The notes under the pieces: model-generated
What the model was told of the DNA's origin: nothing
What the model saw: the letters and a program-made list of their open reading frames with translations, nothing else
The model's database searches: none
Made by a program: the position numbers and the translations under genes
Part shown: positions 1 through 40,500 of the stretch, piece after piece
How the letters are laid out: each line of letters starts with the position of its first letter
Numbering within the stretch: the stretch's first letter is position 1
From: Euglena gracilis
Lineage: Eukaryota; Euglenida; Euglenophyceae; Euglenales
Direction of reading: 5' to 3'
NCBI GenBank assembly: GCA_039621445.1
Contig: CP154955.1
Coordinates: 42,288,733-42,352,732, forward strand
DNA: 64,000 nt

Positions 1-600
1 GAAAAACGCTCAATTTTCGGCTCAAAAACAGTTTTTCCGGGTCCAGGAGGCCAAAAAACATCGTTTCGGGCAAAAATCTTTTTCGATTTTTTTCGACTTT
101 TTTGACCCCAAATTGACCCGAAGTCCATGGGTTTCGGGTCCAAAACGGGGGGCGGGGGAGGAGGGTCGAAAAACGCTCCTTTTCGGCTCGAAAACACTTT
201 TTCCGGGTCCGGGAGGCCAAAGAACATGATTTTGGGCCAAAAAATTTTTTTTCGATTTTTTGGATTTTTTTTTGCCTGTTTTGTCCGAAAACGGCTCAGC
301 CTGACAATGGAAAAAGTGTACAAAATGTCCCAAATTGGCCGAAAAACTCGGGCAAGCAGGTGAGCTGCGGGGAAATAAAAATACCGGTAGAAGGGGCATT
401 CCAAGGGCTTCAAATTAGGTCTCCACATTTCCTTTGATTTTGCATCATTTTTGAGATATTGTGAAAATATTGATTTTTGGGCCCGAAATGGCAGAGTCCA
501 AGGGGGGGGGGCTAAAAAAGGGGGCGGGCCGATCCTACCAAGTTTGGACCCCTTCGCGCGTGAATAACTCGGGCCTGGCGGGGAGTTGGGGGTCAAACAG
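1..600. repeat. Dispersed GGGTCC / AAAACACTTTTT repeat, left edge
   Basis: Two tandem-like units (about 1-115 and 166-285) share CGGCTC-AAAACACTTTTTCC-GGGTCC-GGAGGCCAAA-AACAT. Downstream (about 430-600) are GAGATATTGTGAAAA and CTCGGGCCTGGCGGGGAGTT. The same order recurs at 62967-63960 at the other window edge. No gene is seen. Confidence 0.75.
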
Positions 601-797
601 AGGTGATTCGGAAACTAGAAATCCAGTCGCTCGCGACTGAAAAAAATTCCGGGAACCGGGCGGGGATCATGGTGATAATCCGCAGTTTTCACGGTCTACC
701 CAGAGGGGGAGGGGCTGGGGAAGGGGGGTTGGACCCCCCCCTTTTCCCTGGTGGTAAGCTTCACTCTTATTCTAAAGAGATAAGAGCTGAGCGATAA

Positions 798-1400
798 AGC
801 CCCACCCTGATGTGGAGCTGGACGCTAATGCCATCCAGGAAACACTTACAAATACATATGTATATATATGTGTTCATAAATACACATAAACATTTTTACA
901 TATATGCATATACACATATATAAATATACATACATATACATATATGTGTGTACAAATATGCACATGTACAAATGTGTGTGTATGTATAAATATACATACA
1001 TATACATATATGTGTGTACACATGTAATGTATAATATACGTGTGTGTACACATAAAACCCTTCCAAATACAAAGCCCCCCATGGACGTGGTGCCATTCAG
1101 GAAAAAGTTGAAATTTTTGGGTGGATACAACATTTTTTTTCACCAGAAATGCTCCATTTCGGAAAAGAAATGCAAATTGCAAAAAATAGGACGCACACAA
1201 CAAAAATTGGTCATAAAACTGGTTTTAGCCACTATTGAAGGCCGCTGGAAGTCATACGGGCCACCCAAAAAAAAGTTTGATTCCCCCCCCCAAATACAAA
1301 GCCCCCCCCCAAATATAAAGCCCGCCCCTGAGGACCTTGAAATCCCGTCCAAAATATGCAGCCGCGGGGGCTTTATATTTGGGGGGAGTTATGTTTATAT
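798..1400. repeat. Dispersed element A, copy 1, interrupted by AT/GT microsatellite
   Basis: It contains GATGTGGAGC-GGACGCT, CCAGAAATGCTCCA, GCACACAACAAAAATTGG and tags of AAATATAAAG followed by C-runs. The same string of landmarks is seen at 36005-36310 and partly at 54725-55085. Bases 848-1058 are a degenerate TACATA/TGTG microsatellite. Confidence 0.7.
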
Positions 1401-1471
1401 TTTATGTATCCAAAACTGGCCGAGGACGGTTTCATTGCCACCGACACTGCCAAAGCACCCGGGGGGACAAC

Positions 1472-29401
<27,930 letters not shown>

Positions 29402-31140
29402 CCTTGAGGCAACCCCTGGGCAGGAAGGACCCGACTGTCCCGTTTCGGTCACCCCCCCCCCCTGCATGCACCATTGCCCAAAGACCCTGGGTCCACTGGC
29501 TAGCCATTTTGCCAGGCACTGGAAAAAAAGGACTTGCTAAACCCCCTCCCCCCTGGGGGGGGTCCGGGGACCCCCGACTGGAAACATATTCCTCCGGCGC
29601 TGCGCATCCAGGTGGGAATGAGGGTTTAAATGTGTTGTTTTTGGCTGATTTTGCTGTTTGTTTGGTGCTGTTTATCCCGTCTTCTGGCCCGGCGCTATTG
29701 TCCGCCGCTGGCCCGTTTTGGCGGTGTGTGGGGGTATCCATGGGATTGAGTTGGGTACAATTTTGGCCCAAATTCAGCTGATGTTTAATCAAGGCCTGTG
29801 GTTAGGCCTGATTTTAGGCCTAACTGCAAATTTAGGCCTACATACATATATGTTGTATTGCTGTAGTACACACCGGTGATAAAGGTGCCAAAATGGTCAC
29901 TATCAAGCGAAATTTGGACCCAACCTGGGGGGGACCTCCCCCCAGATTTTGCAAAAGAAGCCTATGGTCGGTTCGGCCCAAAGGTTATTTAAATTTTGAT
30001 TTTGATTTCATTCATAATAAGATTTTGGAGGGGTTTGCGTAAATCAGGGTCATTGCCGGTTCCACCCCTGCCTGCTTTTGGCTTTGAACGCCAACCTTGT
30101 GACCGCACCGGTATTGTATGGCCATTGTTGTTGTGTTTGGCCGACCCATGGCCTGAACGTGCAAACTTCATCCCCAAAGCCGATCCCCCTGTGTGCGTAA
30201 ACCCCTCCCCAAAAATAAGACCCGGGACTCATTTTTTTTTTGGGTCTGTTGCTGGAAACCTCCTGGGGGGGTCTTATTTTTGGGGGTTTTATTTTTGGAT
30301 TTTTTCTTGACCACGCGGGCCCGAAAAAAAAACATCACTTTCAGGTTCCCAAAAGCATTAACAAATTTTCCTTCCGCGCTTCGTGCCATGTGTAAATTGG
30401 TGTAAAATTGACATTTAGCATGTTTTTTTTGCACTTCAAAAACCTGAAAGTGTTTGAAATTTCATATTTTTGTGTGTGAAATTGGGTTCTTTGGGAATTT
30501 TTCAGGGAAATTTTTCATGGTCTTTGGCGCTTTGTGCCGTCAGGGGGGGCCTTATTTGTCAAAGGGGGGGGTCATATTTTTGGATTTTTGCTCGATTGGC
30601 CCAAGGGGGTCTTACTTTGGGGGGGGGCTTATTTTGGGGGGGAGGTTGGGAGGTTTACGTGTGTGCATGTATACACGCACATGTGTGCATATGTGCACGT
30701 GTATATTGCCGTCCCAGTAAGTGACACAGGGGGAGCCCGACCCCTCTTGTCCTGAACAAGATCCCCACAGACAATGATTTTGGCAAATGTGCAGAACGGC
30801 AAGCTTACTCCACGGATGGGGTTGGGGTTTGGGTTCCGGGTCGGGGATAGGGTTTGGGTAGGAACAGGGTTGTGGTCAGGATCTTAACGATTAGGACTCA
30901 TTATTCGCAGCTTGAGTTAGGCCCAAATCGGACCCAAGTTTAGGCCCGTTTCCGGCCTAAGTTTTTCCTATTTCATCCTCAACCTAACCCCAATACCTTT
31001 CTGAAAGATAACCACAACCTTAACGCTAATCCTAAAATCACAGAAATAAACAAAAAATGCCATTGAAACCCCAGCAGGTTGCCCTAAATATAGTGGAAGC
31101 CCCTGAGTCATTTACTGGGACCACCCCAATACAGTAGTTT
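29402..31140. other. Region upstream of NSUN2; no gene seen
   Basis: No TATA box or other promoter element could be identified with confidence. The region holds C/G-tract repeats, a TTTAGGCCTAA-rich stretch (29750-29850) and a copy of dispersed element B (30190-30650). It also has degenerate GGGTTTGGG/CCTAACCC tracts (30815-31030). Confidence 0.4.
30190..30650. repeat. Dispersed element B, copy 1
   Basis: Landmarks in order are GGGTCTGTTGCTGGAAACCT, TTGGATTTTTTCTTGACC, TTCAGGTTCCCAAAA, GCGCTTCGTGCCAT, CTTCAAAAACCTGAAA, TGAAATTGGG and TTTTCAGGGAAATTTTTCA. The same series occurs at 60600-60880, 35775-35925 and 36315-36460. Confidence 0.75.
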
Positions 31141-31149
31141 GGGGCTGCG

Positions 31150-31523
31150 ACACACACATATACATACATACACACACACACACATACACACACATACATA
31201 CATACATACATACATACATACATACATACATACATACATACATACATACATACATACATACATACATACATACATACATACATACATACATACATACATA
31301 CATACATACATACATACATACATACATACATACATACATACATACATACATACATACACACATACATGCATACATACATACATGCATGCATGCATGCATG
31401 CATGCATACATACATACATACATACATACATACATACATACATACATACATACATACATACATACATACATACATACATACATCCATCCATACATACATA
31501 TATGCACACATATGTATATATAA
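31150..31523. repeat. (CATA)n array
   Basis: Long CATA run with CATG and CACA variants near 31370-31410. It is followed at 31533-31580 by a hairpin with arms GGTGGGTAATATCCTG and CAGGATACTACCCACC, then by GTAGGGTTAGGGTTAGG. Confidence 0.95.
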
Positions 31524-31580
31524 TGTAAAGAAGGTGGGTAATATCCTGGTCCCCCTGGGGGGAGCAGGATACTACCCACC

Positions 31581-34400
31581 ACCTTGCACTGGGTGTTGGG
31601 TAACTGAAGGGCGTAGGGTTAGGGTTAGGACTGGCCAGCCTCAGTTCGGCAACATCCCCTTCCCGAACCTCTTTTGCCTGTCTCAAGTGTCTAGCTGGCC
31701 AGCCGGACCGCCCTGCCAGCATCCCATACCCTGAATCCCCCCCCCTGTACAAAACCAACACCCACTTAACACCCCGACTGGAAGGAGTCCAGGTTGGACG
31801 CATGCCACAAACAGCATCGACTACCCAAGAGGCCCAAAGACGGGACAACGCGTGTGGGGTTGTTGAAGGAACTGGGTTGGGGAGGTGGGTTAGGGGCAGG
31901 ATTATGGCTAATTATGCAGAAGAAAACACAACTTTGGGATTTGGGATTAGGATGGGCATTATTCCCCTCGCCCCACCCATGCAACGTCCATTGCAACCTT
32001 ACCAGCCGGCGTCCTCCTGTGTTTGCGGCCCCGGATGGCGATGGCATCGGTTGCAGGGCTTCCGGGGGGAACCCGGGGGGGGGGGGGTCAGGCACCGGCC
32101 GAAAATGCAAATAACTCTCCAGTGTTAAGAGGCGGGTCAATGGGTGAGCCAGGCAGTCTTTTCGGTCTGAGGGTGCGGCTGGTTTTGAGGGGCGTCTGGG
32201 GGCGTCTGAGGGAGGTTTGGGGACCGTGTGGCAAGGGAAGCCGCCAGGGATGGGTGGGCGAGGGCGTTGGCCCCTCAGGGGGTTGGATGGAGGGGGACAC
32301 GGAGGGAAACCCCCCCACACGATAAATGAAAATGACGTGACGTTTTATATACCGATCCAGGGGCAGGGGTTCACTTCCAATTGTTATCGACTGGACATTA
32401 ACACCCTTAGGGCATGACTCCCGCATACAGGAAAGGACCTCAATAAGAAGGATGGCCAGCAATGAAACGGTCTGTTTTCGTTTGAAAGATAAATGCACTT
32501 CTTATTGTAGGTGGGTTTAAACCTTTTCGCAGAGAGGCAATGGTGTCTGGGAAGGCCGATTTTTGCCAATGGAGGTGGCTTGTTTGGGACTTTGGGGCCT
32601 TTATCCAGCCACCCAGCCACTCACCCTCCAGCGAGGAGGCTCAATTTGGGGTTGAAAAAAATTCAGTGGTTTGCCCTGAGAAACCCTTCTTAGGTTCCAC
32701 TCCACCCAACCCCCACCAGGGGGTAGGGGGCGCCCAACCTACCCCTGATACCCCACCCACCCCTGGTACCAACCAAAAAAATCCATGATTGGGAGACATG
32801 TCAGAATTGAGGCGAGTAGTGTGTAAATACTGCAAAATTGTGGAATGCGGTATCAAAGTTTATTCATTTATCTGCCCTCAAAGCCACGTCCCATCCACTT
32901 GATCTTGGCCCCAAAAATATTTTGAAAAACTTCCCCAAAATCATTAATGAACCCGACAGCACATCTCACATACTTAATTGGAAACTGGGCAAGCTTCAAG
33001 TTGTAACAGGACAGCCAGCTTTCGCCCCCCCACACATCCATGCTCGTGCAGTGGGAAAGATGAGCCAGCTGGCCGGACCGGGGATGAGCCCGGGGCGAAG
33101 AATGGGAATGCATGCCGGAAAACCCACCAGCCGACCAACCACATCAACCGGGAATCCAGACGTCCTGTCTCGGTTGACCAAAAACACAGTGGAAAACCGG
33201 AGAAGCATTGGAAACACCTCGGCGACGAGGAGGCCCCTGTCGAAGAAATGCTTTCTTGCATCCCATCGGCCATCGGCCATCCAAATGAGAAAAACCCCCC
33301 CTTCCCGCCCCCCCCCCCCCAAGTTTTCGACCTCATTTGAGCCCCAAACAGCCCTTAGCTGACCATATGGCCAAGGGGCAGTCCTGAAGGGCGGACCTTT
33401 GTTTCAATTACTTCCTTGTTGAGAAGGATCTTAATTGGTGTCTCAGAAAAAAATGGTCAAGACAAAAAGAACATTCGCCTTTTGGTGAAATACCCCCCCC
33501 CCTGGCGCTTGGGCCCGGTTCATGATTGAAGGAAAAGCTGGGGGCCAACTTCAGGGGGGCCAAGTTTGCATGCTAATAATTTCGGCGGTATGTGCAAAAG
33601 GCCAAAGGCCAACTTTAGGGGGCCAAATTTGCAGGCTAGGAGGAGGGGGTCAAGGGGGGGGGGTACAAAAATATTGTCTAGCAAAATACAAAATGAGATT
33701 GGGGTGCCCCCCCCCCTAATATTAGAGCGGGTCCTTCATGAGAGCAGGGTCCAAATAGAACGTAGAGGAGCACGCCCCCTCCGACGGAGCGAGAGCCCAC
33801 CACAAGAGCACCCCCCCCCTTATCAGTGAAAATCAGTGGAAATTGGCCAATTTAAGGAAAACGGGGCCCTATTAGGAGAGCACCACGCCGCCAGAGGCGG
33901 CGGTCCACGTCCACCACAAGAGCACCCGCTCTACTATTAGGCGGGGGGGTTCATCCCCAAAATGCACCCAAATACCTTTTACGGAGGAAAATAATGGACT
34001 ATTGCATGCTTTTCTCAGCTTGGGGAAATAACTGCAAGTTCGAAAACGTTGTCTTTTCCATCACCATGGGTTCACCAGCAACCAGTGTATGCGGGGTCCA
34101 ATTAAGCAGAATATTTAGGTGGCTGAAGAAAGGCTGGTGTCTGCTACTCCCTCCCCCTGTCCCTCATCTGGAATTGGACCCCACAATTTCGCATTTTCAA
34201 GGATTATTGGGTTCTCCAACCTGGGACCCCACTCTGGGGGTCCAGCCAGCAGCCTTTTGCAGCCTTCCATCAACAAATATTTTCATTTTGATTTCATTGC
34301 ATGTCAGGCACTGGAATGGTGGTGCTGAATTTTTGCTTTTAGGTAGGCCCAACACAGTTTGGAGCATTAATTCTCATACACCTCCAATACCCAACTTCAA
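31581..34400. other. Non-repetitive tract without recognised gene
   Basis: Mixed-composition DNA. Several frames of about 100 codons are open on opposite strands over the same bases, with no family match or convincing exon boundaries. Near-duplicate GGGCCAACTT-AGGGGGCCAA motifs occur at 33540 and 33605, and CACCACAAGAGCACCC occurs twice (33798, 33911). Confidence 0.35.
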
Positions 34401-34404
34401 GCCC

Positions 34405-34953
34405 CAAAGTCTCTGCCAGCCCATGGGTGTGGTGATGGTGCATGCACACTGGTATGGCACCGGCCTGGGCAACAGTGCCCCAGCCAGCTCTGCCGCAGCG
34501 TACCCCACCAAGCTGAGGCCAGACCTTTGAGTCCATACTGGGGTGGGCAGCTTCCGAGGTCTTCCGAGATCCCGCCTTTGGACGACAGGTGGCGGACACC
34601 CCTGCCAACGCTGGCTGTGGAGGCATTGGCTCCGTCAGGTTGGCCAGTTTTGAGCTAATAACGGCCAAAAATAATTTGAAATCGCCCATAATGTCCACCT
34701 TGACGAAATCACTGCCTCCCTCGCCAGCCTCCACCACATGTCGTCCAAAGGTGGGGTCAAGCTGCCCGCCCAAATATGGACCGCCTCCTCTCCTTTCCAG
34801 GATGGGAGTTGATTTGGAGTTTGGGAGGGGTCACAATTTGCAAAATTTAGCTCTCAAAGGTCTGGCCTCAGCTTTGTGGGCATTTTTGTGCAGGGCGGTG
34901 CCATACCAGTGTGTGCACATGATCACAACACCCTATGGGCTGGCAGAGTTTCA
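34405..34953. repeat. Inverted duplication of ~110 bases
   Basis: The left arm 34405-34532 and right arm 34852-34953 are reverse complements with changes. Shared blocks include AAAGGTCTGGCCTCAGCTT, GGTGCCATACCAGTGTG and ATGGGCTGGCAGAG. The 320-base spacer contains the weak exon-like stretch. It could be a foldback element or duplicated gene fragment. Confidence 0.75.
34699..34773 (-). CDS. Weak exon-like stretch, unknown
   Basis: The minus frame reads QLDPTFGRHVVEAGEGGSDF then VK before a GT (AAG|GTGGAC). Composition is protein-like, and an AG lies just upstream (GGGCAG). It sits in the spacer of an inverted duplication. There is no family match, so it could be a gene remnant or chance. Confidence 0.2.
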
Positions 34954-34975
34954 ACATTGGCAAAACACAAAGAAT

Positions 34976-35400
34976 CCAAAACAATGCCTTTTTGAAATTC
35001 CGCCCGGCAACAATTCTGACTCTGGAAAACACGCAATTTTTTAGGCAAACTTCTTTTGTTAAAATTTACTTATTTTATTTAAAAAAAAATAAAACACACC
35101 TTTGAGTGACAAGATAAAATCTGATCCAAATATTGAAATTTTCTCAAATTCGAAAAAAAAGAAAAAAAAAGAAAAAAGAGAAAACAAAAAAAAAAGAAAA
35201 CAAAAAAAAAAAAAAAAAAATAAAATTGGCAAAACAAAGAATCCAAAAACATGCCTTTTGAAATTCCGGCAACATTCTGACTCTGGAAACACGCAATTTG
35301 TTAGCAACTTCTTTTTTAAAAATTTACTTATTTTTAAAAAAAAATAAAACACCTTTGATTACAGATAAAAATCTGATCCAAAATATTGAATTTCTCAAAT
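34976..35400. repeat. Direct duplication with A-rich core
   Basis: The block AACACAAAGAATCCAAAA, CTGACTCTGGAAAACACGCA, TTTACTTATTTT, AAAACACACCTTTGA, ATCTGATCCAAATATTGAA occurs at 34966-35150 and again, with small deletions, at 35230-35400. An A-rich run (35148-35221) lies between. Confidence 0.8.
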
Positions 35401-35774
35401 TCGAAAGCCGAACCGAACCCCAGAGTGCAAACACACATTTCTTTGCCTTTGTGTGTGTGCTTCTATTAAAAAAAAATGCATCTTATGCATGGTTTTCTGA
35501 GTTTTTTCCCAGCATATTTTTTTTTAAAGCTCTTCTGTTTGCCCTGGCTTTCGACGTCTAAGAAACGGGTTTCCTTGCAAACTCAAGAGCCGAGCCGCCC
35601 TTGGGCAGGAACCACCGCGCCAGATGGATCGACATTTGAAAACCCATTGCTTTGAAATTCTGAACAACCGTTTTCAGCCGGCATGCGGCAGCAGGGATTT
35701 CCTTAAGGACCCAGGGGTCCCGCAGGTTGGCTGGAAAGAAGGAGCTGGCTGGACCCCGACCCCCCCCCCAATTA

Positions 35775-36460
35775 AGGCGCAGGTCTTTTTTGGGTGTGTT
35801 GCCGGAAGCTTCCAGGGGGTCCTCCTTTTGGATTTTTTCTTAACCGACCTGGCCCCCTAAAAAAATCATCTTTGTTCAGGTTCCCAAAAACAGTGAAAAT
35901 ATTTTTTTGGTGCTACTGGCCATGCTGGTTCTGGAGGTCAGGCTGACCTCTGGAGGTCGACAGAAATGGCAACTGTGCTGCATTCCCCCAAAAGACTTTC
36001 AACTAAATCCCCCCCAAATATAAAGCCCCCCCCCCCCAGGGGGTTTGGTTTTGCTGCCCAAATATAAGCCCCCCTTGATGTGGAGCCAGACGCTGGTGTC
36101 ATTCAGGAACAAGTCGAAAAATTTTGGGCGAATATAACATTTGTTTCACCAGAAATGCTCCACTTTGGATAATAATTGCACATTTCTGTGAAAAAAAGGA
36201 GGCACACAACCAAAATTTGGCATAAAATTGGTATTTGGCCACAATTGAAGGCTGCCGAAGGTCACCCGAAAAAGTTTGATTTTCCCTCCCAAATATAAAG
36301 CCCCCCCCAAAATTTACCAATTTTTGAACTTCAAAAATCTGAAAAGTTCTGAAATTTCAACATTTTTGTGTCTGAAATTGGGGTTCTCGGAAATTTTTCA
36401 GGGAAATTTTTCACCCTCCTCAGCGCTTCCTGCCGTCAGGGGGGGGGGTCTATTTTTGTA
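35775..36460. repeat. Dispersed element B, copy 3, split by element A copy 2
   Basis: The first half (GTGTTGCCGGAAGCTTCCAG, TTGGATTTTTTCTTAACC, TTCAGGTTCCCAAAA) ends near 35910. The second half (CTTCAAAAATCTGAAAA, GAAATTGGGG, TTTTCAGGGAAATTTTTCA) resumes near 36325. Element A lies between, which suggests nested insertion. Confidence 0.6.
36005..36310. repeat. Dispersed element A, copy 2
   Basis: It has CCAAATATAAAGCCCC tags at both ends, with GATGTGGAGCCAGACGCTGG, TTCACCAGAAATGCTCCA, GGCACACAACCAAAATTTGG and AATTGAAGGC between. It is collinear with copy 1. Confidence 0.75.
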
Positions 36461-39400
36461 TTTTTGTTACCGGTCCGGGGGGGGGGGGGGGCTTATTTTT
36501 TGGGGGGGTCTTATTTCTGGGGGGTCTTATTTTGGGAAGGGGTTAAGGGGTGGGGGGTCCAGAACGGGGGTTTGGCCGGCAAGCAGGTGGACCTGGCAGG
36601 CACCCCAGCAACAGGCAAAAAAAAAGCCCAAATCAAGCCAGGTTGGCATTTCTCGGCCTGAAAACCAAAAGCGCTCAAAAGCGGCCATTTATCGAAAGTT
36701 TTCGGTCTTTGTGCCGAAAATTTTTTTCGGTCCAGCCCGGCTTTGCCAGGCTAGCCCCCTCTGGACCCCCCTGGAGGGAGGGGGGGTCCAGCTAGCACCT
36801 TTTTCCAGCCGGCCCACAAGGCCCCCCCCCCCTTCCGCCCTTCCTCCAGACGTGGGGCTCCGGCCCAATCCCCGCCGCTGCGCCCGTCCGGTTCTGTATT
36901 CCGCAGGAAAAATAAACCACGGCGCAAGACGCGGGCGATCCCCCCCCGTCCCCGAGGCCGGCAGACCGCCGCCGCCCCAAACAGCGCGGGGCAGAGCCAG
37001 GGCTGAACCGGAGGCTGGGGGTGGACCCCACCCAAGGCAGAGTGGCAGTTTGAGACCGGGGGGGGGGCACCTACCCATCCCCGAGTGGGTGGGCGGGGGC
37101 AGAGGGGGGGGTGAGACGGCTTGGGGGACACACCTTGGGGGGAGGGGCAAATTTGGTCCAAAATTTTTGGTGATTTGTGCCGAAAAAAAGCAAAAGAGGG
37201 AACTCTTGCGGGGGAACCCAATCATCTGGATCCCCTCCCTGGGAGCATATGAAAAAGAAAATGAGGGGGAGGTCCCCAAAGGGAAAAACCCAGCATGAAG
37301 CGTCAGAAATTTTTTGAGGAGCCCCCAAAAAGTGCCCAGAGATCAGAAATCGCGTTTTCGGGTGGTTTTTTTTCTATAGCAAACCCTTCTCCCCTCCCCC
37401 TGAACAAAACCAACGCTCGCTTCATACCCCCAGGGTGGGGAGGATTGGCTCGAACCCCTCCCCCCTACGGGTCACCAACCGTCAAAACCGTAAATTTTTT
37501 TTGAGCCTGACAAATGTGGCCCCCCCCCCCCCGGCCAGGGGGGTCAACCCCCCCCCCCCCAATCGAACACCCACAGGGTCATGGGATAGCCGATCAGCCC
37601 TGGGCGGGGGCGCTGTGGGGGCCGACGGGGGCGGGGGGCAAAACCGGCAGAGCGGCGGGGCAAGCATGGGGGGGGGTGCGCGGTGGCATGAGAGGGCCTG
37701 CTTGGGGGGGGGGGGTGGCAGCGGCACAGCGACGGGCGGCCACTGGGGGCTACCGGTCAGCACCACCTCCCCCCCCCCAAGCTGTCTAGACTCGGCGGGA
37801 CGTGTGCGTCTTTGCGCCGAAACCCATACCCGGCGGGAGGTCTGGCCCCGGACCCCCCCCCCCGCCCCCCGATTTCTTCCACTCTGCTGAGCGAAGAAGA
37901 AAAGGATTTGAAGGAAAATTTTTGACAGGGAAGTTTGATAGGATTTTCACATCGACCATCGCATTTTTGAGGACACATTTTGGGCATGATTGCAAATTTC
38001 CATTTTGGGCGCGGAAATGCACCAGTTTTTTGGGGGGAATTTCCTGTGTGAAGGTGTGTTGGATGGGATGCAAGGAAATGGTACCTGGTAAAATTTCATT
38101 TTTTTTAAAAAAACGTTATTTTTTGCCACTTTGTTCAAAAATACATGATTTTTTGGAAAACCAAGAAAGGCCAGCTCTGGGCCAATCTGATTGCATTGTT
38201 GCGTATTGAATAAAAATATGAAGAGAGGTGCTTGTGGGGTGGTGACCCGTTTGGTGCGGCCCTGTTCACAGCTCACGCCCCCCCCCCCCATCGAAGGATT
38301 CACCTCAAAATCGTCGCGTTGCACACAGGCCTGCCCACATGCGTCCCCACGTGTTCCACGTCCCGTAGACTGCCTGACTGGCAAATAGACAGCCAACTCT
38401 CCCCAGGCGGTCAGCCAGTCTGTCGTTTGTGCCGGACACAGAAAAGGGGCAGCGGTGGTGCTGTGGCCGTGGGCGTGGGACCAGCGTCAAGCCCGAGATG
38501 GGACGAGACTGGGGGGGGGGGGGGAAAGGAGCGGGGGGGGGGGGGGGCAACATGGACCCTCAAACAAAAAAAATGCAAAAAAAACCACAAGTGAACACAA
38601 AAAATGCAAGTTGCATGTAAAATTCTTTTGGGAGTTTCCCTGGGATGTTCACTTTCTGCTGGAGAGGACTTCGAAAAACTCTTTCCCAGGATTCTTCTTC
38701 ATATTAAATATCATCCAACGTAATGCATCCTTTGGACGATCTTTCACATCTTTACCTCCCAAAAAAAAAGACATAAAAGAACAAAACAATGTATGAAACA
38801 TAAAAGCACAAAAAAAAAGCAAAAAATGCAAATTTTGCAAAAAAAATGAAAGTGAAGCAAAAAATGCAAAACCTTCAATTGCATTTTGCACTGATTGCAC
38901 TGATTGCATTTTGAATATCCTTGGTGTCTAAACGTTGGGAACATGCTGATTCAATATATATACAATTTGTTGGCCAAACAATCAAAAAAAAAAGTCAAGA
39001 AATTTTTGTCTTGGGGGGAAATTAGGTCTAAAAAGCGGATTTTGAACTCCCAAATCCAAAAATACTCCCAGCATGAATAAAAAAATATCCCGAAAAAAAC
39101 AAACAAAACAAACAAAAAACCCGCAAAAAAACACAAAATCTGCCAGAATTGAAACACGCAAAAGAAACACAAAAAATGCATGTGCTGTCAGGCCCCTGGC
39201 CATACAATTGCTTTCCAACCCCTCTGGAGGGAGGGTCACTTTTTGCTTTAAAAAAAAAACTAGCCAGCTGATTTACAACAACCAATCACCCACTTCTGAC
39301 TCCTCTGGAGGGGGGGGGGTCGGTCAATCGGACCACTCAGCCAAAAGAATGGCCAAAAATAAATGGATTTTGGGGGAAAAATTGCGAAAAATTTCGTCCA

Positions 39401-40500
39401 CCTTCAGCGCTTCAGCGCTTCAGTGAATTGACACTTCAGCGCTAAGTGTCAATTTTTTTGGCTTTTTCAGGAGACAGGAGACAGGACAATAGTGCATTAG
39501 TGAGACAGGGGTGCTTCCTGGGTTTTTCTTTCGGACCCCCCGCAGCCGCAGGGATGGATGGGAAGCCTTGAGGGGGGGGGGGTTCGGGCCCCCCCTCCTA
39601 CCTCGAAACTGAGGGGGGGGGGGCCGAATTTTTTTTTCGATTTCATGGACGGGCAAAGGGCCGGAAATCGGGTCGGAATCGGTCAAAAAACCCTGATTTT
39701 TCTTTGAAAATCGATCCAAAAAGGCTCATTTTTTGAATTTTTTTTGAACATGTTTTGGGGGGAAAACACCAACACACCAAAAAATGGGCAATATGGCCAA
39801 AAGTCAGCAAAAGGGGTGCTTTTTTGCTCATTTTACGGCGCGCAGCGCCGGAAGAAAATTTTCTGCTATTTTTGGCACCTGTCAAGGGGGGGGGTGGGGG
39901 GTCCGCGCCTCCCCTCCCAACATCTAGGGGGGGGGGGGTGGTCAGGTCCCCCCCCACCACTTTACCCCCCCAGGGGGGGGGTGGTCGGGAGCCCCCCCTA
40001 CCACCTACCTCAATACCGAAGGGCTTCCCATCCATCCCTGACCCCCCGGGGGGGTCCAGCCTCCGGCTGCTGGCTGGAAACGAGCTGCTGGCTGGACCCC
40101 CCCCCCCCCCGGGGGGGTTAGGGGGGCGGGGGGGGCCAGGGCTGGAGGGGGCTGGGCCGGACTGGGTCGATGAGAAGCAAATCTTTATGAAACATTTTTG
40201 CCTTCTCGACATTTTGATGGATGGATGTAGATGGATGGATGTAGATCAAGGCTGGGGGGCTGTGATGGAGGAAGCTGCGGTGAGGGGGAAAAATGCAGTG
40301 ATAGGTGAGCTGGGCAGCCCAATTGGCTGGCCAGCCTACGGCCGGCTGGCCTGGCCTCCGGCCGGGCTGGGCCCAACTTTATTTCACTCGACCGGGGGGG
40401 GGCACCCAGCCGAACTTGGGGGGCTGGCTGGATTTGAGCTGCTAGCTGGCTGGACCCCCCCCCCCCGGGGGGGATAGGGTACCCTCCGGCTTAAGAAAAC
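36461..40500. other. Repeat-rich stretch, no gene seen
   Basis: C/G homopolymers alternate with GGCTGG-rich blocks (36570-36810, 40080-40460), T/A-rich DNA (38640-39180) and GATGGATG repeats (40215-40245). Frames are long only where stops are absent by composition. Confidence 0.4.

Noticed and set aside
32996-33340. 108-codon hydrophobic minus frame and overlapping plus frames
   Set aside because: Open in both orientations, no motif, and no convincing exon borders.
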